Origin: Hypsibius dujardini
Lineage: Eukaryota; Tardigrada; Eutardigrada; Parachela; Hypsibiidae
Direction: 5' to 3'
DNA length: 22,221 nucleotides
NCBI GenBank assembly: GCA_001579985.1
Contig: LRSR01011831.1
Span: forward strand, 1-22,221
The translations under genes were made by a program, and so were the position numbers. The notes under the pieces were generated by a model that was not told the DNA's origin, searched no databases, and was given only the letters and a program-made list of their open reading frames with translations. Within the stretch, counting starts at the first letter, position 1. Each line of letters opens with the position of its first letter. Below are positions 7,856 to 18,500 of the stretch, piece after piece.

Positions 7856-10614
7856 CTACATCTCCCGTACCTTGAAGGCTACATTACGACCTCCTGCACT
7901 GAGCTGGAGCAACTGGCACAGAGAACTCAACTGGCTCAACGTTGGGATTCTCACTTTGATACCGCTATTAGCACTTATTGGAGCCTGCTTCACAAAGCTC
8001 CGCTGGGAAACGGCCATTTTCAGCGTCATCTACTATTTCTTCACTGGATTAGGTAAGTGGGAGGAAATGAGCTTACGATGTTAGACGGACCGTGGTCGTC
8101 GTTCAGAACCACATTTATTTGTACCTATCTCACAATCTCGAGATGTGCGCTTGGCATGGTGCTTCAGAGTTTCGTGCACTGAAAAAGCATCAGTTAAAAT
8201 GACGCAGTACTGTTAGATCCATGCATTTGATTATGACAGACGTTCCATGTGACACATGCACAGTAGGCTAACACAGACACAAACACAGCACCGACACAGA
8301 CAAACACAGATACAGGCTGCAACGCAGACATAAATACAGACGCAGACACAGACACAGACACAGACACAGACACAGACACAGACACAGACACAAATACAGC
8401 GACAACAGATGCGATAAGCAGACACAGTCTAGACAATTTGGCCGTCTAATCGAGAACAAACTTCATCTTTATTGGTAGTATTGGTACTCAAATTGTTTAC
8501 TGTCCTTCCAGAGTACCGCGTGGCTTGATTAATAATGGTGTTTCCGTCTCACACAGGCATCACGGCCGGATACCATCGCCTCTGGTCCCACCGCTCCTAC
8601 AATGCCTCGAAATCGTTGCAGTACATTCTCGCCGTCGGTGGTGCCGGTGCCGTGGAAGGATCCATCAAATGGTGGTCTCAAGGCCATCGTGCTCACCACC
8701 GGTACACAGACACTGACCTTGACCCTTACGGCGCGCACCGTGGCCTCTTTTGGTCCCATATCGGCTGGATGCTGCGGAAACCATCGGGGAAATTGGCAGC
8801 TGTAGATGTCAGTGATTTGTCCAAAAACGAGGTCGTCAAATGGCAACATAAGCACTACCTGGCACTGGCATCTACTATGGCGTTCCTCGTGCCCACTGTG
8901 ATACCATGGCTGTTGTGGGGTGATGCCCAAGGTGGTTATGTGTACGCTGGACTAGTACGCTTGGTGTTTATTCAACACGTAAGCTTATTAAACAACTTTT
9001 GTATTAACTTTTACAACTTTTTGTACTTTTGTACAATGCTATTGTCCCTGTTTGTACATATCTGTGCCTGTGTCTGTGTATGTGCCTGTGTCTGAGTCTG
9101 TGTCTGTGTTTTTCTGAACATGCATGTATCAATATCGATGATAAAATGTTATCTGATGGTCCCGCTGTTACTTCAGTCCACGTTCTGCGTCAACTCTTTG
9201 GCACATTGGCTGGGCGAGACGCCGTTCGACGATAAACACTCACCCCGCGATCACTTCCTCACAGCTCTCGTCACCATCGGTGAGGGCTACCACAACTTTC
9301 ACCATCAATTTCCGATGGACCACAGGAACGCCATCAAATGGTATCAGTACGACCCTACAAAGTGGTTCATTCGGTGCTGCCAAATGATTGGATTAGCTAG
9401 CCATCTCAAGGTGAGTTCGTTGTTACAATAAAGACAAAGACATTATACCGTAGAATTCCGATCAACTGATGCTGATTCTTGGACCCCGCCCCGCCCCCAG
9501 TAAATTAGTTCCGACGGGCTGAAAACCCTGAAGTGCCTCAATCAAGTAATCAATCACCCGATTCTCACACAATTTGTAACGAGAATGTAGGCAATCAAGC
9601 ACGTGCAGTCTTGTGGTCTATTTTTGCAACCAATCAGCTCCAATCTCTTTTGACTGAGCTGATTGAGCAAAAGCACCAGTTAATCAGAATTCTACAGTAG
9701 ATGTATTAAGTTGTTTCGCATGGTGATAATTGCAACGTGTTGTCTGTAGGTCTTTCCCGAAAACGAAGTACGAAAAGGTCAATTGACCATGCAGCTGCAG
9801 CGTCTTCGAGAAACTCAAGACAGTCTGGCATGGCCCACAGACACCAACAATCTTCCAGTTATCTCATGGGAAAGCTGTAAGTCTTCAATCTTGCTAGTTG
9901 CAGAGTGTCCATGGGTGTCTTATCCAAAGTCTGCTGCCAGATCTTTGTTTAGTCTCGCATGATGTCGAGCTTCTATGTCTGTGTCTGTGTCTGTGTCTGT
10001 GTCTGTGTCTGTGTCTGTGTCTGTGTCTGTGTCTGTGTTTGTGTCTGTGTCTGTGTCTGTGTCTGTATTTGTGTCCATCCATGTCTGTGTTTTTTCTGTT
10101 GTTGTGTCTGTACCGTACCTGCATCTACTCAATTTGTCTTGTTAGATGTTTTTCTATTGAGGGCTTTTGGCTGTTGTCTGTCCGCTTATAAAGTCGGCCT
10201 TGCCATCTATTTTTTCCAGTTCAAGAGCAATCCGCCGAACATTTCCTCATTCTGATCTCGGGCTTTATCCACGACGTCTCCACATTCCTCGACGTCCATC
10301 CTGGTGGCCGTGCTTGGCTTCTCTCATTCGTCGGGAAGGACGCCACGGCTGCCTTCTTCGGGGGTGTCTATGACCACTCAAACGCTGCCCACAATGTAAG
10401 TCCGTCAAGTTAATGACAGTGTGTCAGGCTTGCTTCGGCCGCTTTCCATCATTCCAAAGTAATGGAATACTGGATTTAATCTTCTTAGCTCCTTGCCATG
10501 AAACGGGTAGGAATACTCCAAGGCGGTCATCCTCATGCCGTTGAGGAGAACTCGGTGCCGCCATCTCAGCGCCTCAAGATAACTCGCTATGACGAACTGT
10601 CCAGTACTCGATGA
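7779..10614 (+). CDS. OLE1-like: Delta-9 acyl-CoA desaturase fused to C-terminal cytochrome b5
   Basis: An ER membrane di-iron enzyme that inserts the delta-9 double bond in acyl-CoA, with its own b5 electron donor. Six exons: 7779-8052, 8557-8978, 9177-9410, 9750-9876, 10220-10395 and 10489-10614. Every junction is GT-AG and in frame, giving 452 aa. The three histidine boxes are HRLWSH (98-103), HRAHH (135-139) and HNFHH (271-275), with NSLAHWLG at about 238-245. Hydrophobic helices lie at about 50-92 and 200-232. The b5 domain (about 354-420) has haem-ligand HPGG (His379) and YDHSNAAHN (His405). The order desaturase then b5, and stretches such as [27 protein letters not shown] and [11 protein letters not shown], are those of fungal OLE1 (about 510 aa). 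Typical animal SCDs lack the b5 domain. The start is the first in-frame ATG (A at -3). An upstream coding exon is not excluded. Confidence 0.93.
8266..8414. repeat. (ACAGAC)n hexamer repeat, desaturase intron 1
   Basis: A hexamer array, purest at about 8338-8394, in the intron 8053-8556. On the transcript strand it reads CAGACA, the reverse complement of the repeats in introns 2 and 4. Confidence 0.92.
9059..9115. repeat. TGTGTC-type repeat, desaturase intron 2
   Basis: A short, decayed CTGTGT array inside the intron 8979-9176, in opposite orientation to the intron 1 array. Confidence 0.85.
9446..9699. mobile_element. MITE copy 2, inside desaturase intron 3
   Basis: A 254-bp unit. The left end TACCGTAGAATTCCGATCAA matches the reverse complement of the right end, TACTGTAGAATTCTGATTAA, continuing through AACTG-TGCT for about 28 bp. 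It sits inside the intron 9411-9749 and fills most of it. The interior shares AATCAATCA and GCAATCAAGCAC words with copies 1 and 3. No transposase frame. Confidence 0.75.
9976..10112. repeat. (TGTGTC)n hexamer repeat, desaturase intron 4
   Basis: A long hexamer array, nearly perfect at about 9977-10037 and again to 10070, inside the intron 9877-10219. Transcript orientation is UGUGUC. Confidence 0.95.
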
Positions 10615-11333
10615 ACCGCATACCTTTTTTGTCCAGATTTACAAAATCTTATCCCATTTATTTGATCTTTGTTGTATCTTGGTCATCTCTTTAGTCGTTG
10701 TGCCATGAGATTGCCAAAAGCATCAGTAGAGCACATTACGGTGTCCGCCCAATGTTACGGCCTCCACAAAAAGGATTGCCATTAAGGTGGTTGTCTCATT
10801 AACGCAATGTGTATTGCAAGAAAACGGTCAACGAATTCTCGACGCACACAAATGTCCTTGATCAGTAACGCCTTTACCTTCCCACCTCAGCATTTGATAG
10901 GAAAACTCCCGACTTTTGGCGCAAAACAAAGGACTCGCCGCACCTCACCTGACCTCATGGGCTATAACCCCGCCTTAATATTCTGTGATGAATAGTTTAG
11001 ACAATAATAAACGCAGCCCAACGTTCGTATTGTAAACATGTAAATGCGAAAATATCTTATCTGCCAATATTTGGTGCCGTAAACAGCTGATAACTCGCGT
11101 CAGATGACAGCCGCGTGATTCAATGTCCAGGCACATAAGAGAGGAATAATACATGACGAATATCGACGTGATTTTTGACCTTGCGTGCATCAGCGTATGA
11201 CACCGCATGAATTTTCCAAGGAGACGCGGAAAAACCCCACCAACTCTACACAGCGCGGAATCACGCGGAACCCAAAATCCTTGTCGAGTGCGAATCGGCG
11301 CACCAATCAATCTAACCTATCAGTGATATTATC
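10615..11333. other. Region 3' of desaturase
   Basis: It presumably contains the 3' UTR. The first clear AATAAA is at about 11003, near 390 nt past the stop, so the true poly(A) site is uncertain. A 111-codon minus frame (10975-11310) has no recognisable motif and I do not call it. Confidence 0.4.
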
Positions 11334-11635
11334 TACAGTAGAATCTTGAGCCATCCGTGGTGCCTACGTCATCACACAGTAAAGAGCGACTGTTTTGATT
11401 GATTGCGAAAACGTGGGAATCACAAGATCGTACCTCTCGATTGATTGATTGTGGAAGCACGTCACAGTTAGTTTTCATCCTTCCTTTCTGCGGTCGATTC
11501 ATTGATTCGTGCTCGTTTTTTTGCGAGAAACAAGCGCTTGATTGATCGATTGAAGCGTAACACTTGTTATGACCTACCGGGTTTGATTTACTGGGGGATC
11601 CAAAAAGTACCACGGGAGGGTCGCGATTCTACATT
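11334..11635. mobile_element. MITE copy 3
   Basis: A roughly 302-bp unit. The left end TACAGTAGAATCTTGAGCC...CCGTGGTGC pairs with the reverse complement of the right end, TGTAGAATCGCGACC...CCGTGGTAC, about 28 bp at high identity. The interior is full of ATTGATTGATT words, the same family signature as the other two copies in either orientation. No coding frame of its own. Confidence 0.7.
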
Positions 11636-11766
11636 GATATTACCGATCTCAAAAGTGATACCTTAGTTGGATTATTTTCATTCAGCAAGTATAAATTTCG
11701 ACAAAAATATAATTGGACGATAAAAAACGCTTTAGTTTTAAAAGAATATAGAATTAAAGCATGATT

Positions 11767-12212
11767 AGAGATGTTAACGGTTTGGTTCAACCGGTTTTAA
11801 CTGGTCCGGTTTGCGGTTTACCCGGTTCGGTTCGGAGGTATAAACCGATTCAAGCCAATTTCATTGTTTTTAACCCAAACCAAACAGAACCTGTTGGAAC
11901 CGGTTTGTAATCTTTATTTAAGTTTTGGATTTTTGCTGGAATTGTTTTTGAAAAAAACAGTAGCCAAACCTGATTTAAACTTGTATTTTGTGCCGGAAAA
12001 ACAAATAATAAATGCGTTAGGGTCGAGTAGCAATAATTTCTCACACAGTCAGTTACAATCTTTCGGTCCTCATCCCCGAAATTAAGCTCGGGATAGCATT
12101 TCCCTGTTCATCTGCAATCGGTTTGAAATCGGTTCAAACCGGTTTGGAATTTAAACCGATAAAATTCAAAACGGTTTGCACGCCAAATCGAACCGAACCT
12201 CTCCACACCTCT
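11767..12212. mobile_element. Nonautonomous hAT-like element rich in AACCGGTT words
   Basis: The terminal inverted repeats are imperfect: the left end AGAGATGTTAACGGTTTGG resembles the reverse complement of the right end, AGAGGTGTGGAGAGGTTCGG. The flanks inside carry many GGTTCGGTT / AACCGGTTT words, a composition common in hAT-type elements. I do not see an 8-bp target duplication, so the exact ends and the superfamily are tentative. It has no transposase. Confidence 0.55.
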
Positions 12213-12645
12213 CCGGTTTCGAACCGTATCAGAACAGACGTTGGAAATTGAATAATCAATATCAAACAACAAACCATGTTTCCTGCTCTATTCCTCACTA
12301 CCAGGCGATCAAACCTTTTTTGTTATTTATTTGTTTTATTCGGGTATAATAAAATTAGATTACTTTACGATTCTCTTACAATACACAAAACCTTTGCATA
12401 TTTCGCTGATTAAATCTACTGATTATTTGAACTGCAGATTGGCTGTAGGCCTACTGGCTTTGAAAACTTCATTTCAGAGAATAAATTGAGAGCCACGGTT
12501 AAACGGATATTTTGAAACAGAGTAACTGTGATATCTGTTGGTTTCCACGTTCAAGTCAAATTCGAACCTTATTGGTTTATGATTGCACTAGGATTTCAGC
12601 TTTAGTTCAATTTGCTTACTAAGTCAGCATTTCCAGACATTATTA
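12213..12645. other. Intergenic AT-rich stretch
   Basis: No gene seen. It lies just beyond the stop codon of the leftmost receptor-like exon, so part may be a 3' UTR if that locus is transcribed. Confidence 0.4.
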
Positions 12646-13652
12646 CTAATCGTTTCTAGCCTCAATCTTTGAACGAGATCGGGAATTGGGTTTGTGCACA
12701 GAGATTTGGTGACCGTACCAGTACCGTTTCAGCACAATCCAAAACACTGCAGCAATCGCCAGGAGTACGAGGCAGATGGCGGTGATGATAATACAGTAGT
12801 AACGAACTGATCACTGGCTGAGAGCTGATTAAAACGTAACGCTTCTGTGACAGTAAAACAGGAACACCCACTTGTTCGTATAAAAACGGGATAATTGTAC
12901 CGTTCTTCGTATGCGTTGGTAAATTTACATAATGCAGCTAACTAAATTCTACTTAAAGATGCGTATTTATGAATTCATATTATTTACTAATTAGTTTAAA
13001 CTGAAGTAAACCTTTTTTAATAACGTCAAAATACATAGCTGTCACAATAAATATTTACAATTGGGGCTTAATATTTATTGTGCGTCGTAGCGTTCGCATT
13101 AATTACTATTCCAGTACATGCACTCGTATTCAATAATTGTACCTTAGCATCTAGCCACGAAAAGCTTAAATATTTAGCTAACTTGCGCTGATTATTAAGA
13201 TAAATGTGTCCTACTCTTTATGTACAGCTCTATATAGAATAGTTATACTTTAATTCCGTTTTCGGCTTGCGTTCCGTAAACGGTCTTTGACTTTTCCGTG
13301 GGGGCCGCGTTCAGTAATTCCGAATCTTGTCCAGCCGGAGCAAAGGTCGTTAGAAACAGCACTGAACGAAAGATGTTGCACCCCTGAGAACCTGGGAGGG
13401 GAATTATTTCAAACCGTGAAAATAATGCAGTTTCATTAATTAAAGGAAGCGCAAAAAGTAACAGGAAACGTGCTTCATTTCTAGGACTGCTGAAGAATGA
13501 CGAGGGACCGTAAATGGACTGCTGCGTGTGCTGGATCACCACGAACACCTATTACGGTGTATTGAGTTGGCGAATCAGCCGTTATTAAAATTTGAGAATG
13601 CATTGTCACCTACATAACTGCCCGGATGAAAGATGTGCATAGCTGTCAGTCT
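12646..13652 (-). pseudogene. Partial ANF-receptor-like paralogue (exons 4', 5' and membrane exon)
   Basis: Three minus-strand segments match exons of the receptor at 15506-20283. 13614-13652 encodes RL..M.IF.PGSY like exon 4. 13249-13383 (45 codons, the same length as exon 5) shares FRSVL.LT.FA, LNA and SKT.YGT, about 22 of 45 residues. 12646-12806 encodes a membrane helix (ITAICLVLLAIAAVFWIVL) followed by a basic tail of about 27 residues and TAG. All three keep GT/AG borders and open frames. However, only about 440 bp separate 5' from the membrane exon, with nothing like exons 6 and 7 (400 nt together), and no exon 1-3 counterpart is visible to the right. The 5' segment ends in phase 0 while the membrane exon starts in phase 1. 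I read this as a partially deleted paralogue; a divergent gene with unseen exons is less likely. Confidence 0.6.
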
Positions 13653-15505
13653 CTGTATAGGAGAAGCAGTACGTGCTTCAGGGCGAATGTGTAACACCAC
13701 CGCGTGACCTTTTAAAAAAAGATTGTCTTACCAATAATCGTATAGCACCAAAAGAGTTGACGAGAGCATAAGGAATATTTACTGGACTGGAAAATATTTA
13801 GCAAAAAATTGGTTAAAATTCGGGTAAAACCAGGGGCTTGTATAGGGTCCTAACAAGTCGAAACCAGGGTCCTTCCTGATAGAACCAGGGCGTGGGCAAA
13901 TGGGCATAATACATTTTTTTCCAAATTTCATCCAAAATATGGCCTATGGTCCTTGATTAGTTTGACATTTGTGAGAGTGTGGGAGTCTGATTTCCATGGT
14001 CCCCAGAAATTTCAAAACATTTCAGAAATCAACCAGAAATTTAGAACATTTTCAAAAATTATCAGGGATTTCGAAATATTTTGAAAAATTATCCGGGGTT
14101 TAAAAAATGATAAGGGATTTCTTTTTTTTTAATTTCAGGTTTTCGTTCAAAGTTGAGGTTTTTCGGGCTCCCTACTGATGATAAGAGGTCTAAATTCTTC
14201 AAAAACGGTACAATTTTGATAGAATAATTGATGTTTTGGAGATTAAAATGACATCAGGAGGGGGGGGGGCTTAGAAATCAAACCTCCTCATCTCCAAGTT
14301 TTAAGAGGATTAGAGATAAGAAGCCGAATTTCGGGTTCAATTAAAAAAAATGCCTTTTGCCCCTTTCCTACCCCTAGTCCAACCATAAGGGGTCCTGGCT
14401 CCGACTTGTATGGATTCCAAACGAAGTTCTGCTGTAAAACACTTTTTTCAGATGTTGCAGTTCTGTTTTTGATGGTCAAAGTCACACGTTTAGGATCAAA
14501 AATAAGTAAATAATCTGGAATAATTGAGTTGTGAGATTTGTGGTGAGTGCAAAAGATCTCTTTACCAGCAGATTTATACGTTTAACGGCGGCCATCGAAA
14601 AATGTTTTTCACATTTAATAAAGAGATGGGAAAGCTAAAATCTATTCGTGAATAAAAAATTAGTTTCATTTCATCAACCAGCAAAGTCAATTCAGCGTTC
14701 TTCCTCAGCGATGTCGTGAAGCCACTAGAAGAAAAAGATATCCCAGGCTCTACCCGCGAGAGGATTATAATGTCATCCCCCACTTTGATAGTTCTCCCAG
14801 TCACACGACGCCTGCGGTCTACTCCTACATCATATCGAAAAAGTCAAATACATTGGAAAAAAGGATTGGATGGTCAACAGCCCTGACTTGAGTCCTATAA
14901 ATTTCGGTTTGAATGGGATTTAAAAAAATCAATTTTAAGAAAAAGCCCTAAGGCATCCCTGTTTTGCAAAGTGCAACGCGCCAGGTCTGGGAAGAATTCT
15001 CATTTAGCGTTTGTCGTTATGTTATGAAATCCTGGAGAGAAAGGGTGATTCTAATGCTGGACACAAAGGGCTTTCAGATTGGAAACTCAAAAAATTATAT
15101 TAAAATACACACAACGGTGAAAAAACTTGTTTGCCCAAACTGGTCCAAGTTTGCTGCCGGCATTTTTACAGATACATATACACACAGACACAGACACTGC
15201 GTCGCCAGTCGTCTTAGTGTACCACATCGCCGAGCGTGACGATACGATGTATACGAAGTCGGTATTTGAGGGTGATCTTTTCACACACGCGATACATGAA
15301 TTGCGGCCTCGGAACGTCCTCCGGCCTCCTTTCGAAATGAGCGTAGGATCTTTCCTGAACCCACACTCTCGGAATTATTAATTGTCGGATTTACGAGATT
15401 ATTTTTCAAGTCTTCGGCTAGCAGAAAATGGAGTCCGTTTTCGAGAGATTGTTGACGGGATTTCAAACGTCTGAAAATGGGACATGATATCGTTTATCAT
15501 ATATT
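13653..15505. other. Gene-poor stretch between receptor paralogues
   Basis: It contains a decayed tandem repeat (14004-14125), a G10 run near 14261, and a short CACAGA tract (about 15170-15200). A minus-strand open stretch at about 14630-14830 (with TIKVGDDIIILSRVEPG) and an open region on both strands at about 15210-15400 look less random than their surroundings, but I recognise no domain. No kinase-like or cyclase domain is visible here. Confidence 0.4.
14004..14125. repeat. Decayed ~30-bp tandem repeat
   Basis: Three to four diverged units starting CCAGAAATTT, CCAGAAATTT, CAGGGATTTC and CCGGGGTTT, each followed by an A/T-rich ATTTT.AAAAATTAT segment. Confidence 0.65.
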
Positions 15506-18500
15506 TTAGGTATGATCGCCCGTGTGGTGGTATATGGTGACATCATACATCATAATTATCAGGGACAAGATGACGACGACCGCAACAAGCCCAACGACTG
15601 TGGCTACACCAGCCTCGGTGGCCGACGTAATTCCTGAAAATCGTGAATTCTGTCAAGTCAAGACCCTTTACTGGCTTTAATGCAATCGATCAGACATCTC
15701 ATATCCTTATTTTCACCACCAGCGAAAGAAACCCGAATTAACACGTTGTGGAATAAGACAAGCCGCGTACAGATCTGTTTACGAAGGAAAAATTACATAT
15801 TTTAATATCGTTTCTGTTTAGTACTGTACTGGAATGAAGGTTTAAATTGACGTTCACGGAAAACGTGTTATCGTACATTACGGTAAATATGATTTATTTC
15901 GAAAGTCCTAAATACTATTGCGTTTTGCGCCCTAAAATGCTTCACCTTTGTACATACAAATTCCGTCCAGGCCTGAAAAGCCACAAACAGGAACATCCCG
16001 TGGCACACGCTGACCGACCCACTCAATGGTCATGTTTCGGTCCAAGACATATGTCTGCTGGAGATAGTTAAAATACGCTGTCCGCTGCAATTCAGTGACA
16101 TACAAAACTTTAGTTAACGAATCAATTTGTCCTAAAGACTTGTTATCGCTTCAGTTTGGTTGGTCATTTAACCTGGTGTGAACCGGACGCGTTGTTAAAG
16201 GTGAGGAGTATAAAATCAACGTGGCGATAGCCGTTGGCGTCGATGAAGACTGGCCCACTGGGCAAGTCAAAAGTTCGATTGACGGCCAACGCCTTCAACC
16301 GTTTCCCGCTGCAGAGTTCCTTATCTGTGAGGTTGTATTCTTCGATGTCATTTTGATTGAGCGACTGATTGACAAGGTTGGCAAACAGTAAAACACTATT
16401 GTAAGTCTCTCGGATGTGGTAGAGGTCCAACGGCTGTAAAAAAAATAATTTCTATAATTTTATTGGAAATTATAATAATCAACTCTTAATTAAATAAATA
16501 TAACGTAATAATACTTCTCGAAATTATAATAATAATAATTTCTTAAGTAAACTAATATTGTCATTAAATAACTATTTCCGAAATTAAGGGGCAAAGTAGA
16601 CCATATAGTCCAGTATGACTACATTTTACAATATACCTCGAATCCTTTTTCCAGTTTTGTGCCATACAGGGTCTTCGATTGATTTGTGAGCAACGCGTTC
16701 AGGTCTCCAGCGGCGTGGCCTTTCTGTGCGAATGATGTTAGGTACAACACCGAACGAAACAAGTCTCTGTCCTGTACGAACGAGACGGATTTAACGATTA
16801 AGCATAAATGTGTTCTACTCTTTACTTAAAAAAACGCAATGAATATATATATATATGCATTTCACTACGTAGTACCTCGTCACGCGGAAAAGAAAACAAG
16901 GCTGAAGAACCATATACAGCCTGCTGTGTTGGTTGTACCACAATGAATACCTGTGGTAAAAGTTTCTTCTTTGCAAAATCACATTGGCGTATTTTAGGCA
17001 TGTATTCTCAGGTTGACTTGGCTTGTAATTATACTTACATAACTTCCTGGGATGAAAATCGCCATACTGTTCAGCAGTCTCTGTGGTCATCGTGAAGTTA
17101 AAGCGTGATATTATTGTATTAAATTACTAGGGCAATTAAATACAAACAAACAAACAAACACAACCATACAGTATGTCAGTTTATGATTTCGTTGATTACC
17201 AGTAAACGGATGGCGGAAAGAGTGGGCCCTAGCATCAGGAACACTAAAAAGACACACAGCAAATTCTTGGAGGTCCATGAAAACGTGCTTACCAAATAAA
17301 CGTCTGGTCGACATTTAGTCAATTCCTTTCACATTAGGAGAGACGTAACGAGCTTTCATGGCGGCAACCAACCCCCCCCTTATATAGGGGTGACCAAAAC
17401 CAAAATCTCAAGCATTTAAAAAAAACGTTGAATTTAGCCAAAAAATTGGAAGTGGAGGAGGGGGAGAATCCATAATTTTAGAAAAACTTAGGGAAAAAAC
17501 GTTTAATTTAATAAAAACGTGTAGGTATGACCAAAACCACAATCTTAAAAATCCTTAAAAAAACGTTAAGTTAAAAATAAAATGTGAACAATGTGGAAAT
17601 GAGGGGGGGGGGATAACGATTAATTCAATAAAAGGGGGATTCAAGCTTTAAAAAAGCCTTAGGAAACAGACGTTAAATTTTAAAAAATTTATGAAGGGGC
17701 AATTTCTCTTGAAATATAAGTCAATTATTGCCCCTTTGCAGATGCATAACGAAACGGGCACTAGGGCGAGTGCCCCCTAATAAATTTGGGCTGCCGCCGG
17801 GGGGGGGAGGCGAAATTTTTAATTTTTATTCATGAAAAAACTGCCCCCCAGGCTAAACTTTCCTTCCTCCGAAAAGTCCGTTACGCCTTTGCCCCTCTCA
17901 CTTATCGTTCGTTACGCTTATGTATTTAGGGTGTACCTCGGCTTCGGTTGTTCGCCTGACGAAGGGCATCCCTCATCGACTGCTCGTCCTTAGTGCTGAA
18001 TTGGACGTTGTCAATGCTCAGAACGTCGTATTTTCTTTGGCGGATCAACAGTAAGCGAATGGAGGTGGCAATGAAGCCGTTGAGATCCCAGCCGTTGGTG
18101 AAGTCCAATAATACGGTGGCGTGGAACCATTTGAAGAAGAGCAGCAGTTCCAGAAGAGCGGAACCGGAGTCCTGTGTGGAGCCCGCCATACCGAAGGAAG
18201 TCGGTGTGTCGATGTGATTATATATGGTTGGCGGTACCCATCCACTGAAACAGATCAAGTCTATATATTCAGCCATGGTGCTGGTAACTTTTAATCGAAG
18301 TCGCGGCGAGATTCAAAACCGGAATCGGGAACTCTGATTTGAAAGTGTCAAATTGTTCCTAATTTCGGTCATCTCTTGAACAAGTATATCCTCTGACTCG
18401 GGATTGTTTTCAGAGGTCAAACGTAAAGTGAGTCCACATTATTTTTTACGTTAGTTCTATATTTGTTATGGTCATAAAACTTGTTTCATCGTCATTCGTC

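Noticed and set aside
14574-14830. Minus-strand frame as an intracellular exon of the receptor
   Set aside because: No clear acceptor/donor pair and no match to the kinase-homology or cyclase families; the complete receptor already ends at a stop codon at 15506.
15127-15381. 84-codon plus-strand frame, and minus frames on the same DNA
   Set aside because: Both strands open over the same stretch, no recognisable domain, no splice context; I could not decide that either is coding. I also looked for kinase-homology sequence here and found none.
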